From Sabellastarte sp. h YS-2021 (taxonomy: Eukaryota; Annelida; Polychaeta; Sabellida; Sabellidae): a stretch of 64,000 nucleotides of DNA. The notes under the pieces are model-generated. The model was not told the origin of the DNA, searched no databases, and saw nothing but the letters and a program-made list of their open reading frames with translations. Each line of letters opens with the position of its first letter. The stretch's first letter is position 1. The position numbers and the translations under genes were made by a program. This document shows positions 36,190 through 48,599 of this stretch, one piece after another. Location: positions 31,118,573-31,182,572 of the forward strand of contig OZ024940.1 in NCBI GenBank assembly GCA_964017235.1. The letters run 5' to 3'.

Positions 36190-38530
36190 ATACAATAGGA
36201 AAACTTCCTGAATGATGCACAAAAATATATATATCACGAATGAAGATAACAATTTATTATACGAGTGCATGACATGAGTATTAATAACTTTATTATATTG
36301 TTCAACTTTATGTTAATCTTTAAATTGTTTCTAGCGGGCAGAAGTTCTGCCAAAAAATGCCTTTCTGATGATATATACAAGATATTTGTAGCTTACGGAA
36401 ATAATGTAATATTTGTGAAAAAAATTGAAACTTGTTAACAAATTTCTAATCACTTATTATGCAAAGTAGATGGCCCCAGGGAATACGTAAAAATGTAGCC
36501 CGGTCTGTATGGTGTGATATTTAGTTCAAATACGGCATGTAATGGGTGGTGAAACTGGATATAATTCCCCACTGATTTTATTTATATTCCCTATATTCAA
36601 ACAAAAGGAAAAATCCAGCAAGAGATTATTACTTCCAGGGTTGTGCCCTGTTTACGATAAACTTATTCCCAAGTTTTTCCTGAATGTAGAGTATTAAAAA
36701 AAACCTGCACTTGATTAGCCTTGACACCAAAACACACAGATTGTTATCTCCACACAATAAGTCTGTTCGCTGTAGGTTCTGTTCAGAAGCCCTCGACCTT
36801 GACCGATAGAACGTGGTTATATGTATATTTAAGGGAAGTCGAGGAAGTTAAGAAGATGAATATCTTATTAAGTGTGGGAATTTTTCTTGTCAATTTTTCC
36901 CCCTCTTAAATAACCATCTGCGATGGGATTTTTTTTTGTGCGACAAAAATTCTGACAACATGAAATCAGTCGTAATTTTCCATAAATTCACTTAAGGTAA
37001 AGGTGTGGATTATTTTATTAATTGAAGCAAATATATTGTTTATTTCAGTGTGGGAACTTGAGTAATTAAAAAAAAGTATAAACATTGCGCTAACAGTAAC
37101 ATATGTAAGTACGTTGTATAAACATTATTAAATTGTTTGTGCGTGACAAATAAATATCCTGTTTTTTGTAGAGTTTGTTTACACTTTGTCCCTGTTTATT
37201 TACTGTGTGTATATATGATAAGTAACTCTGTTTGTAAGGAATGTAAACAAAAAGGTAAACAAATATGCATTTTATTCAACTATTTTAAAACCCCTGTGTT
37301 GATAATACTAACAAGGAAGTGTTTATTAGAGCTGAAAAACAGTTAACAGTAAAAATAGTTAAACACATGTGCGAAGTTATCAGAAACCTAGTTTGTGTCA
37401 ATATTGTTGGACAAGTTCAGAGTTTTCTAAGAGGGATGTTCCATCTTCTGTGATATATATCGTAAACCTTGCTCCCCGACCCCCAACAAACTGAGATTGG
37501 AAGATAAATCTTTTCAGTCAGAACAGTCTTAAAGCCATTCTACACACACCTGTACATAAAATACGGAAATTCATGATAGATTTACGGTTACAGCACTCGG
37601 ATGTCCATTGGGAACAGTTTACGAGAAATTTAAACTGTTTGAAATTATCGTAAACTTTTCCCGAATCTTATTAGATTTATGACATATCATAAACACCAAT
37701 CGTATTGTCTTTTTAATCTTACAGCGATTTTAAACCTATCTTACAGTCATACAGCAATCTCTCCCATATTAATAGCAATCGTAAACCTATCTGTTTCATC
37801 TTAATAGACTCGTAAACCAATCGGATGGATCAGGAAACTATCACAAACGTAGCAGAAGATTTACTGAGGTAATGGTAACACCAATAGGGAACCTATCAGA
37901 AAAATATCTAGTACATTGAGAAAACATCCTAAAGCCATTGTAAATATATCGTAAACTATATCTTGAGTCTTGCGTTTTAATGATCGGGTGCAAGGTTTAC
38001 AATATATCGCAGAAATGGAATAGCCGCCATTATGTATATTATCACCTTGTATTTACACGATTGTTAGGGTTCTTAATATTTCAAGTTAAAACTTATTAAA
38101 AAGGTATAACTTCAAAGCATTTTATCGGTATATTATGTTGAAAGTATCTCTATATATATTCAGTGGGCACTTAATAAAATTAACAATACATCGCTGTGTT
38201 CTTAAGTGTATGGGAGTGACGTCTAACAAACTATAATGTTATATATCAAGGGTATGTTTAGTTCTGAGAAAAAACACAGGTTTGGTGGTTTGAAATAAAA
38301 ACCTGTTAAAACGTCCAGGACATTTAGTTCCTGTTGCACTTTGTTTGTGTAGAGGAGGGATGTAATAGAATGTTTTATCCTGTTTCTGAGATTTGATGGA
38401 TATTTGACAAGTATGTAGCCTTCCTTAAAGGCTCAAAGTTTACCTGTTTGCAAAAAACGCCCATCCGCCTTAGCCTTCCAATTACCCCTGCGTCTTCTGC
38501 GGTGTGCCCTGGCTGTGTTACTTGTCTTAC
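36190..38530. other. ATF2-type intron 1 sequence, no feature recognised
   Basis: AT-rich. Repeated small variants of CGTAAACC/ATCTTACAG at 37590-37980 look like a degraded array. No exon-like segment was found. Confidence 0.4.
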
Positions 38531-38537
38531 GATTATT

Positions 38538-39338
38538 ATATCCCCAGACAAAAGTCGGGGATATACTGGTTTCACGTCCGTCGTGCCGCCGCCGTACGTT
38601 TGACTTGTGTGTGCAATATCTCAAAAACACTTATACGGATTTCATTCAAACTTGGCACACACATGTATTTGGAGAGGAACCCTGTTTTAAGGTGACCTTA
38701 AACTCCCAGTAATGAAGAACTTATGACTGCCTTAAGGTCATAAATTTGATTTTTGGCCACGTAAAAACCCTCTAGGTCAAAAACTATGTGGCTGATCTGC
38801 CTCAGATTTTATCTGGGAATTGAGGCTTATAAAGACCCAACTAAGACATTTTTTTCGACATCTTTCACATATCTTGCCCTGTGGCGTAAAAATGATATGT
38901 CCAACAAATTTCAAACTGTAGTACGTATGGCTTTAACATGTAATCTTTTTCCATGCAAAATTTAAAGTCTGTAGCTTTCATTTTAAGGTCACATTAAGGT
39001 CCCTAAAATGCCCGCAGAGACCAATTTATGGAATTTTTGCCACTTTAATGCCACATAGGTATCATACTATGTGACTGATCGAGCTAAAATCTCATATGGG
39101 ATTATATTAATATTTTTTTACATGTGTAAAATATCAAGGCTTTAAGTAAACATTAAACCTGTATATGAGGCCCATGAACAATCTACCCCTTTTTTTTAAA
39201 TTGGCCAAAAGAAGAAAAAGAAATAGTTTGAACAAAAAATAAAATAAATGAATAATAATTGTATGAATCACACAAAATGGTTACTACAAAATACCCGTTG
39301 AATATCAGTGGGGTGAAAGATGGCCTGTCTGGGGATAT
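38538..39338. mobile_element. Element with ATATCCCCAGAC inverted ends
   Basis: ATATCCCCAGAC at the left and its exact complement at the right, adjoining TA, 801 bp. Text resembling its left part (CCGTCGTGCCGCCGCCG) recurs near 52580-52640. Confidence 0.5.
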
Positions 39339-39489
39339 ATTGGCATCGAGTCGGGGCAATCTAGTTCACCTTGTTTATGTTCAGTTGTGCAATAGACTCT
39401 ATCAATTGATGGGGATTAAGCACTGTAAAAGTCCAAAATTACATTAGATTACATCAAGTTTCTTTGAAATTAGGGAAAACTTTGCACAG

Positions 39490-39671
39490 AGTTCGAATCC
39501 CGGCCCGGCCTCAAGTGGGAAAGATGGTAGTTGTTTACCGATGGTCGGCAGTTTACAGTACAGAACCTGGACACCAACTGTATGTACTGGTTTCCTCTGC
39601 CCATAAAACTACCCGTCATGATATGACCTGTACAGTGTGTTGAAAGTGATATTAAAACCCAAATAAATAAA
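39490..39671 (+). repeat. SINE, main family, 5'-truncated
   Basis: Starts within the B-box (GTTCGAATCCCGGCCC); body and tail intact. Confidence 0.8.
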
Positions 39672-40242
39672 TTATGAATATCAAATATCTATGACAGACA
39701 TGGGGTCAAATACTTCAAAAAATATTTAAATGCAAATCCAAATAATGCAATTGCAAATACAGATTCTGTTTGAACAAGGAGCGGGTACAAACTCGAGTCT
39801 TAAGCGAGGCTAACAAGGATGTTACAGGGATGTACATTCTGTGGACAAATGGTGATTTTATAAACTATATTTACAGTAAGATGTATAAAATTAGCTAACA
39901 GCATGTGGAATTCCCCTTGCAGTTGGATTTACTGTGCTTTACTCTATATAACTAGAAAAAGCACCCAGGGAGTGCCGACCACTGCTAAGCAAGTCATTTC
40001 ATGCCCCTAATCCTTTATGTTATGGAGCCGGTATAGTGTTGAATCTTCCCCCCCCCCCCCCCCCCCCATGAATTTTGCCCCCCAGAGAGGGGCTATTTTC
40101 TGGAGATACCACCCCCGGGGGGGATAGGGTGGGGGGTTTATTTTACAGGGGGGGAGGTGGGATTTGTGGGGAGGGGGTACATCATGGGGGGGGGGGCGTG
40201 AAAGATTTACTTTTACACCGGATCAAACATGTATATATATAT

Positions 40243-40625
40243 TAGGGCTGTGACGGGTACAAAAAAACGGCATCGAGTACTCGCCCTCTGACAACCGGCC
40301 CAAATTCGAGTAACCACGAGATTTAGTTCCCACCATTAGAAGTCTTCTGTAAACAAATAGTCGATTCTGGAAACGAAACTTTTGAAGAAAAACATCTCCT
40401 ATTTAACCAGATATTATAGATTATGGAGTGAATTATAGATTTTCAAGCGAAAACAACAACTTTAATTGATGTTATGTGATGGAAATGCTGAAATGCAGCA
40501 TATTTTACACAAACGTTCAGGGGGATAATACAATACCTCGCGAGTAACCGAGTACTTAAAATGGACTCAAGTACTAGCCAAGATCGACTCGTCTACGGAG
40601 GCTCGAGTACTCATTTGCAGCCCTA
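40243..40625. mobile_element. hAT-like MITE (TAGGGCTG family), 383 bp
   Basis: Ends TAGGGCTGTGACGGGT and GCAGCCCTA, 8-bp duplication ATATATAT. Body closely matches 5345-5721. Confidence 0.87.
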
Positions 40626-41474
40626 ATATATATATTGTAGACAGTATTGTCAGAGTGACCTCGTGTTGATTTGCCGAGCAATCTGACAACTAATTATGGA
40701 GGTATATACGTATTTGTAAAGAGATATAAACTCAACACACTTAACAGTAGCCTAATGTAAAAGGTAGTATTAGTAGGAATACATTATATTAAACCTTAGC
40801 TTCATTATTTGAACCGCATGTTTTCCCCTAATTGCAAGGAAAATTGAGCCTTTAGCAAGGCTAGAATTAACCCATCTAGTTGCGGGAGGTATTTATCTCT
40901 CGTCTGTATGACAGACCTATATAAACCGTAGTCTTGCCCAAGGCTCAAATTTGCATGACGTCTTTTTAAAACATGCACAGACATTCGGTATTCATAAAGT
41001 ACTCGTACATGTAAGCCAGTGTTGTGAACGATAAACCGGTTTTTCGTTTGTTTGAGGCAAAAAATAACGAAATTCGCAAAGAATATTTGGGAACCGGTTA
41101 TTGAAAACGTCCTCATTTTAGGCCACCTAATGGCTGATACTTCATCAAAATGACAAAAAATATACATAATTTGTGAAATATGTTACATTTTTACTTTATA
41201 TTGAGCAAAAATCATATTTACGCACCTATATATATTTCTCGCGAAAGCCATTTCCTGTTTTAAGTTCTACGTCATGTACGCCGTGCGAATAATTTTACTG
41301 CAAACTAGCAAGCATACGAAATATCGGATTTCGTTCGTTTCAAAGCCCCGGTAACCGGTTTGGATTTCTGGAAAACGGTCCCCCCACTAATGTAAGGTGG
41401 TATAAGCTTATCTCATCTCTTAGCTATATGCTACTGTAAAAGACTCACTAGATATGTGAGTACATTATACAAAC

Positions 41475-41896
41475 TAGGGATTGGTCGGCAGGGCCAGGGC
41501 CGTTGTCGCGGTATCGAGAGCATTTCACTGAAATACCCAAAATCTGAAGAAATTATAAGCTTTTATTCCCATATTTTTCATCCATATGCAGACTTTTGTA
41601 GCGATACGTTGAACAGAACTGCCATGTTTTGGATACGGATCTTTCTTATAATCTAAATGTTACTTGACAACACATAATGGAAGGCAAACTTAAAATATTG
41701 TACAGAAACCAGAAATATGAAAATGCTCTATGCTTTTATCTCATATTTTGTGTATTTATGGACTTTTATTGCGGTGTCGTTAAGAGGAAACGTCCATGTT
41801 TTGTTGGGGTGTACAAAAACGCAGAATCCCGGAATCGGTACGGTTTTTGCATTGGCGACCTCCCGATGTAGATATATTTTTTTATACTGACCCCTA
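41475..41896. mobile_element. hAT-like MITE (TAGGG-TCGG family), 422 bp
   Basis: Ends TAGGGATTGGTCGGCA and ACTGACCCCTA; flanks ATACAAAC and ATATAAAC differ at one base, consistent with an older 8-bp duplication. Confidence 0.72.
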
Positions 41897-42069
41897 ATAT
41901 AAACTGAAACTTCATTATCTGTCAAGAAACTCGAACCTCCAGCAAGGCTATATAAACCCTTATATTTTCATTGTCATGTTATAGCTTTTGTTTGGAAAAT
42001 AATTATGCAAAAGTTACTGTGTATATATTAAGTAATTAATCTTATTTTGGCAGAGAAATTAATGATTTT

Positions 42070-43660
42070 GAATCTTTCTGTCAAGTATGGGCTTCAAAGT
42101 GAAATTAATTTTGTGTGTGGCGAATTTTAAATTCTGTGGGCCAATTTTTAGGGGTTTTTACACGTCTACTTATAAATAAGTTGCTGACATTTTAGACTAA
42201 GTGTTTTTGGACGAAAGTTCATATTTGAAAAGTGAAATGTGGTTCATTGGTTAGTAAACCAGGAATTATTGATGAAACAGTTTCAAATTCATGAAAATGT
42301 GAAATTATTTAGGAAATTGGAAAATTTGAAAGAGTTGAACTTTTCCAGTAAGTGAAACTGAAGAACAAATGGTTTGGGATATTAAAAAATGAGAAACAAA
42401 CTATATAGAAAAAAAAGTTTGCGTTTCAGTATGAAATAAAAGGCAAAAAAGTGAAAAAAAAATTAAAAAGAAAATATTTCCAACTTAACATCTTTTGTGT
42501 GAAGGAGTTTATATGATTAAGGTTAAACCTTGTTAAATGGAATCTGAAGGTTTCAGAAACATTACTTCGACTTAATTGGGACTTTGAGATATCAGGGTAA
42601 ATGTTTACGATGGAATATTTATCTAAGGACTCTGATATTTACTTCTTCAAGGTAATTCTACTAAACAGAGTTTTACATGACGAAGTTTAATTTTGAACCG
42701 GATTTAAAAAAAAAATATTGTAGAGAAACGTTAACGACGTCATAAACATATGGATATAATGAACATGTGTTTTATGTTGCTGTTCCATTTTCATGATCTG
42801 ACGATTTGTAAACCGACTGTCTGATTGCGAAGAATAAAACTGCGTGTGGTACAGGATAAATTTCCGATATTTTGCTGAAAGCTTTCCGATTGATGTTGCT
42901 ATTTTCTGATGGGGGTTCTTGAAAAACTTGCGATAAGCTTTCAGAGCTATCTGATTGGTTTTTGTACATAAATACAAGATCCTGTGAGCTGTTATTACTG
43001 AAAAACACTTGTCAAATTGCAGACAAGCGCCGATGAGTTTTAAAAAGTTGAAAAGTTTGCGAAAGGCACTTGCAGTTTATAGTCAGTCAAACTTTAACCA
43101 ATAGAAATCCTGCGACCATATTCTTCAACAGCACTTTACAAAGGTCACCTTAGATCCAAGTTAGGAATGGTTTTCTACTTACCAAAGTATTACTTAGATT
43201 TTGGTATTCAGTAACCTCGACTTCGTTAAGTATTACTTAGATTCTCAGTTAGGAAAACTCCATATATTTTGTCGACTAACGGTAAGCTTGTAAACCAGTA
43301 TATCTAAGTTAGGAAGAGTCTTATTTCACATTATAATTTTTACATAAGGTTTCCTTTGGCTTATACTGAATCATCTGCTTTGTTAAAAAATGGTGAAAAA
43401 GCTCATTTTCTTGAGGGAAAATGCTGTTTTTATTATTGTGTCATAGTTTTAATATTAATAAAACACAAGCTTGCCTGCAATAATTACATATTTTAAAAAA
43501 ACATTCTATTCTGCAGATAACTTGAAATCTAAGTTGAGCTCTAAGGTGACCTTAAATCTGTTATGGGTGTGTTGTATTTGTATTTATACTCTGCGCAATA
43601 TCTCTACAGGACTCAAAGTACTATATGACCCATCCGACTGTACAAATACAGTTCAAGCTC
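42070..43660. other. Intron 1 sequence with diverged repeats
   Basis: CTTCGACTTAATTGGGACTT at about 42567 is shared with 9997 and 10077. AAGGTCACCTTAGATC-type blocks at 43140-43330 resemble 10140-10560 and the MITE at 48189. No exon was found. Confidence 0.45.
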
Positions 43661-43665
43661 TCTAG

Positions 43666-43888
43666 TGACTGACATTCCCCCCTAACTGAAACACAGAGGC
43701 TCAAGGATGACCATTTATCAACGTCCTTGAGGTTCTTTAGCCTGCCACTGGGGATAGGACCCAATGACAGAGAACTGCCATTTTAAGTGGTCATCTGAGC
43801 CACTAAGTATCTGCCTGTACCTGGATTTGAACCCGCGTCCTCTGTGTTCCTAGGCCAGTGTGTTACCCCGCTAGGCCACAGTGGCAGG
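43666..43888 (-). repeat. tRNA-derived SINE, second family
   Basis: Reverse copy with a clear tRNA-like head: A-box GTGGCCTAGCGGGGTAAC, B-box GGGTTCAAATCC on the minus strand. Matches 2646-2868. Confidence 0.75.
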
Positions 43889-44402
43889 TTTGACTTATTT
43901 GAGTGTGAATAATATATAAGAGTTCTAAGAAAGAGGGTGCAAGTTTTAAACAATTTTCTGCGAAGCCCAAACTTTATAAAAAAAATATGAAAATAAATAA
44001 GTGTAAGAAGAAAAAATTCCTAAATTAAATAAGTAGATTTTAAACAGTCTTTTTTTTTTAAAAAAATGTATCAACAAGATAGTATTCTTTGTGATTCATT
44101 TGGAGAAGAACTTCACACCTGAATGCAAGTTTTAAAACTTCCTGGTATGAATATATAGAAACAATTATAGATTTCTTAGGTTGAGATGTCTTCAGCATTT
44201 TCGACAGGATACAAATCATAAAACTACTTTAAAAGTCTGTTTGTTAAAAAGATAACAAAGATTGCATTCTTTAGGTAAATCTGGACTTTATACTTCCAGC
44301 AGGAGCTTATGTTGGTGGTTGCGTCCGTTTGTTTGTGTTTGCCGATAGCTTCTAAAATATTGAACGAATCTCACAAATGTTTAATGTTGGTGAGATCACT
44401 TG

Positions 44403-44706
44403 CCGTATTTATTCGTATAAATGCCCAAGGGGGGGCGATGCATTTTTGAAAGGGGGGGGGGGGGGGGGGGGGGGGGTGACTATAAGATATGAAAAAAATC
44501 AACTCTCGAGTCCAGTGGCAATGGACACTTGCAGCCTTGATCTCGCTTGCCAGCATGTATAATGGCGGGAGAGCTTAAAATATTGAAACAAAATGCAAAC
44601 CCAACCAAAAACCTTAAATTTGAAGTTTATCTAATATTTTTGCAGATTTTCAATGCATCTGTGATCAAAATTAATAGGGAAGGGGCGTTTCTATGAATAA
44701 ATACGG
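44403..44706. mobile_element. MITE with CCGTATTTATTCG ends, G-run inside
   Basis: CCGTATTTATTCGTATAAA at the left and its near complement at the right. A G25 run at about 44452-44476 grew in the GGGG of the arm. It ends 98 nt before ATF2-type exon 2. Confidence 0.62.
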
Positions 44707-44803
44707 TACCTTGAAGGAAGAAGTAAATAACTCTCGGGGAAAAGATCCAAAGGACAAAATCTTGAAGCCACAGTTTTTTTCAAAGGATTTTCTTGTTTTG
44801 CAG

Positions 44804-44897
44804 ACCTTCACTAATGAAGACCATCTGACCGTTCATAAACTGAAGCACCAGATGTCGCTGACGCTGTCTCCGGGGGGGAACAAGTTTCTCTTCCCAG
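44804..44897 (+). CDS. ATF2: ATF2-type exon 2 (second half of C2H2 finger)
   Basis: Acceptor TTGTTTTGCAG, donor G/GTAAAA in phase 1. It encodes residues 19-49: TFTNEDHLTVHKLKHQ supplies the two His (H29, H33), completing C-x4-C-x12-H-x3-H. In ATF2 this finger restrains the activation domain and contributes to kinase docking (family knowledge). SPGGNKFLFP follows. Neighbouring coding sequence is in perfect phase with exons 1 and 3. Confidence 0.96.
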
Positions 44898-44968
44898 GTA
44901 AAAAAACTGATTTCACTTGGGCTGGGATGGGTGCTAAGTAAAGAAGGCCCGCGAGATTTAGTATCTAC

Positions 44969-45354
44969 TAGTGCTGCGACGATGTTTGAAGAAGTTCGAT
45001 AGTTTGCACGTTTACTGCCCCGATTTCGGAGTTCGGTTCAAACGTCTGAAATTCGGACTTTGCAAAACATTTAGAAATCCCCAATATCACACCACATCCC
45101 AACGGATCCTATTTTCGCCCATCTATAAAACGTGTTTCTTTTGTTAAAAATATGGCGGAATTTATTTAAAATATATATATGGATTTTACATTTTTGCGAT
45201 ATTTTCAATAAAGTGACAAGATTTTATGTGAGATTTCTGCGTTTTAACTGGTTTTGAAAACGTTGTTTCGAAGATCGAACTAGACCGAAGTTCGCTAGCA
45301 TATAAAGATACCAAACATCGAACCCGATATTCGAAGCGATTTCACAGCACTTAA
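44969..45354. mobile_element. hAT-like MITE nested in a TAGGGCTG-family relic
   Basis: Ends TAGTGCTGCGACGATG and TCACAGCACTTAA, 8-bp duplication GTATCTAC. Flanks GCGAGATTTA..CATTAGAAGTCTTCTGT match the interior of 40243-40625. Confidence 0.8.
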
Positions 45355-45724
45355 GTATCTACCATTAGAAGTCTTCTGTATGGATTTTCCATAGCCTCAA
45401 CCCAAGCACAGATTCCTTAGATTTTGACAAATCTCCTATATGTCGCCCATTTAGTTGTACCTGTAGGCTAGGGTTTATGCCTGCCTGACGAGACTGGGTA
45501 TTTTCTCCAGTTAATATCAGTATAAATATTTTTTAAAATACATTTTTTTTTCTTTTTTATGTACAAGTAACACGTTTTTAAATATATATGTATTTAATAT
45601 GTGACATTTTATGATCATTTGTACATTTTAACACCATATTTTGGACATCGTTCGTCAGAGGTGTTTCTGATTATCTGTTATATTAGAATTCTTGGAAAGT
45701 AAAAAACATTTTAAATTTAAAAAA

Positions 45725-46235
45725 TATTGTCAGTGTCTAATTAGATTACATTGTACCTTTTCAAACCAAAACCTTAAGAAGCACACAATATAAAACAATT
45801 AGTTTTGTGTTTCACCCCTTAAAATTTGTGAGGCTGGAGATTAAATTCTATCAGTGTTTAATTAGATTAGATTGCACCTTTTTTTCAGACCAAAACTGTA
45901 CTGCTTAACAAGTTCCTTAGAAGTATATATATATAAACATGATATAACTACAATTAGTTTTGTGTTTCACCCCTTCAAAATCGTGAGACTAGAGATTAAG
46001 TTCTATCATTGTGCAATTAGGTTGTACGTTTTTTTCAGACCAAAACCGTACTCCTTAACAAGCTCCTCAGAAGTATATATATAAACATGATATAACCACA
46101 ATTAGTTTCGTATCACAGCCCTTAAAAATCGAGAGGCTGGAGATTAAGTTCTATCGGCATGTGATTAGATTAGATTGTACCTTTTTTTTCAGACCAGACA
46201 CCAACACCCACCAAGTTCCTCAAATATGGGGAGGA
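45725..46235. repeat. Tandem array containing the exon 3 acceptor
   Basis: Four units of about 134-154 nt. Each has ATTAGATTAGATTG or a close variant, a pyrimidine tract, (C)AG and ACCAAAAC/ACCAGACA. In the last unit this is the true acceptor and exon 3. Units two and three keep TTTTTCAG (AG at 45897-45898 and 46037-46038); unit one has lost it. Confidence 0.82.
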
Positions 46236-46338
46236 AGTCGGGCTTTTCACCGATATTAAAAACCCATTTGACGACGCCTTCAAAACGGCGTCGGAATACA
46301 ACATGAAGAGTGGGAAGGTTGGCACGCCATTGCTCGAG
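46193..46338 (+). CDS. ATF2: ATF2-type exon 3 (TPTPT phosphoacceptor segment)
   Basis: Acceptor TTTTTTTTCAG, phase 1 in, phase 0 out at GTAAGC. It encodes residues 50-98 starting DQTPTPTKFLKYGEEVGLF. T52 and T54 correspond to the JNK/p38 sites Thr69 and Thr71 of human ATF2, followed by the conserved hydrophobic EEVGLF and NPFDDAF. This is the core of the transactivation domain. The first 40 or so nt and the acceptor are echoed by a tandem array immediately upstream (45725-46192), and an hAT-like MITE begins 20 nt past the donor. Confidence 0.97.
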
Positions 46339-46357
46339 GTAAGCTGTGTGTTAATAG

Positions 46358-46727
46358 TAGGGCAGGGTCGGTAACACCGGTATCTCGGTATCGAGACCAA
46401 TTCACTTCAACACCGTGGTGACACTTTACAGCTGGTATTTCGAAAATCAGTGTATAATATTGTGAGAAAATGTAAAGTATTAGAAACTAACCTCAAATCT
46501 GAAGAAATTACAAACTTTTATCCAATATTTTTATATATTTCAGCACTTTTATAGTGATTTTTTTCAGAACTTCAATGTTTTCTTTTCGCGAAACTTACTT
46601 TCGGTTGGTGGGCCTATTCGATTGGGGATATGCTAGAACGCAATTACTTCTTTCGGTATCCCGGAATCAGTACGGATTTACACTGGCGGGATACCGAAAT
46701 GAAAAATCTGCTACCGACCCTGCCCTA
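46358..46727. mobile_element. hAT-like MITE (TAGGGCAGGGTCGG family), 370 bp
   Basis: Perfect 16-nt inverted ends TAGGGCAGGGTCGGTA and perfect 8-bp duplication GTTAATAG. Starts 20 nt downstream of the exon 3 donor. Confidence 0.92.
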
Positions 46728-46786
46728 GTTAATAGTAAAATATACTGTAAATTCTGTAAATAAAATCCCCCTTTTTTATGTAACCA

Positions 46787-47291
46787 ACCTAGTCTCCGTA
46801 TAGATGGCATTTCACTGAAATACTGTGATTTTACAACCGTCATTTCGCATATCAACACATATAATGGACGGAAGAGTTAAAATATTTGAAACATACTCAA
46901 AGCCTGCAGAAATTGTAAGCTTTTTCTCCCCATATTTTCATGTATTTGCAGACTTTATACTGTACTAGCGAGTACGTTGAGTAGAACTGCCATGTTTTGG
47001 TTACGACAATTTAAAAAAACCCTCACTCTAGCCTGTCGGCTCATACAACTGAAGGAGAACTTAAAATATCGGGAACAAAACTCAAAATCTGGAGAAATTA
47101 CACATTTTTAACCAAGATTATGTGCATTTGGGGACATTTGTTGTGATGTCGTTAAGAGAAAACATCTGTGTTTGGTAGGGTTGTACTAAAATACGGAGTT
47201 CCAGAGTTCAGTACGGTTTTGCATCGGCGCCCCCCCGCCCCCGTCCCCCCCCCCCCCCCCCCCCCCTGGATGGTATCGGTCATTCCTAATA
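46787..47291. repeat. Degraded relative of the TAGGG-TCGG MITE family
   Basis: Interior phrases (GGCATTTCACTGAAATAC, GTTAAGAGAAAACATC) match 41475-41896, and it ends TATCGGTCATTCCTAA. A C run interrupts the right end. No target duplication found. Confidence 0.45.
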
Positions 47292-47995
47292 TCTCCGACG
47301 TCCGTCCCCGTCCGTTTGTCTGTAAACAGTAGGAACATCACGACTCCAAATATTTCATGTCGGCTAATTGCTAAGTAGTATTCATGTCGACGTTGAATAA
47401 CCGTCAAATTTATTAAACTCCCAAAAATCGGCAGTTTCATTTCGTGAAAAGCTTGGAAAAAATGAAAATATATAATCTGTAAAATTCAGTAAAATAGCCA
47501 TTTTGCGGCGACTTCTGCTCCGTTTATTTCAGACAGGAAGTGGGTGATATTAGAAGTAAATGGTACTTCCTGTTTTACGTGAATGCATAAACAGTACAGA
47601 AAACATGGCTGTAGTTGGATTTTAACTTATTTTTCTGTGACAATATGCACATATTTGACGGATTCCGATCATCTGTCATCTTTTATACTACATTGAACGA
47701 TTATTCATACTTTTAAAAATACGAAATCGATAGATGCATTCTTCTAACTATCATTAATTAGTCGTCAAGTCGTGACGTCCTTAGTAAACATTGTGGTTTT
47801 TCGACTCCAACACAAAGATGCTTGTACTGATCAACTCGAAATTTGACAGGGTTATAGAATACCTTTTGGGTAAGGTCGTTTTTGAAATTGAAGCCATGTT
47901 TTTGGACCGCTATCCCATTGATACTGACTGTGCAACCCGTCTTTTTAAGGTGTTTATGTTTATTATTTTGTTTATTTTTTTGTTGTTGTTTACAG

Positions 47996-48067
47996 AGTAT
48001 GACGCTGCCGCACGCCAGTGAAAACGACACGTTGAACACGCCGACCCCCCACATACCCGTTATACAG
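47996..48067 (+). CDS. ATF2: ATF2-type exon 4 (linker)
   Basis: The acceptor is GTTGTTTACAG, the donor CAG/GTAAAC, with 72 nt in phase 0-0. It encodes residues 99-122, SMTLPHASENDTLNTPTPHI ending PVIQ. The TPTP gives another pair of Thr-Pro sites that a proline-directed kinase could use (inference). Length and phase make it skippable without a frameshift. The sequence itself is not strongly conserved; the call rests on frame continuity and splice sites. Confidence 0.85.
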
Positions 48068-48188
48068 GTAAACTGATTTGTAAACACTGTGTCCGATGTT
48101 TGTGGTGACAATAAACAAACTGGTGTTACAGTAAATATTATCCCCCAGCAAGCTGATACCCCCCCACTAGTTAGTGTATTAGAGGTCT

Positions 48189-48599
48189 GTATTCTACAAC
48201 AACAATACTTAGATCATTTCTAATTTAGATTTCAAGTATTTCTTGGATTTCAAGTAAGAAATGGGGGCCACGGTGGCAGAGTGGTAACACTCTCACCTCC
48301 CACCTCTGAGGCCGGGGTTCGGTTCCCGGCCCGACCTCAAGTGGGAAAGCTGGTAGTTGCTTGCCGTTGGTCGGCAGTTTACAGTACAGAACCTTGACAC
48401 CAACTGTATGTACTGGTTTCCTCTGCCCTTCCAACTACCCGTCATGATATGACCTGTACAGTGTTGAAAGCGACATAAAACCCGAAATAAATAAATATAT
48501 AATCAAGTAAGAAATGATGAAAATGAACATTCCTAACTTTTGGTTTCGTGAATACCCTTAGATCTAAGGTCACCTTATCTAAGTATTGTTGTAGAATAC
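48189..48599. mobile_element. MITE with GTATTCTACAACAA ends, split by a SINE
   Basis: GTATTCTACAACAACAATAC at the left, its near complement (GTATTGTTGTAGAATAC) at the right. Without the SINE it is about 160 nt. Confidence 0.82.
48264..48503 (+). repeat. SINE, main family, full length with 13-bp target duplication
   Basis: GGGGCCACGGTGGCAGAGTG head, B-box GGTTCGGTTCCC, (AAATA)n tail, flanked by exact CAAGTAAGAAATG on both sides. This shows LINE-type retroposition. Confidence 0.93.

Noticed and set aside
40805..41167. 120-codon minus-strand ORF
   Set aside because: Low-information composition; it lies in intron 1 beside MITEs and shows no conserved motif or splice context.
41677..41925. Short ORFs near 41.7-41.9 kb
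   Set aside because: They fall inside an hAT-like MITE, and similar peptides come from other copies of the family.
48264..48335. tRNA-like head with A and B boxes
   Set aside because: It is the SINE promoter region, lacks a proper acceptor stem pairing and is followed by the SINE body, so it is not a tRNA gene.
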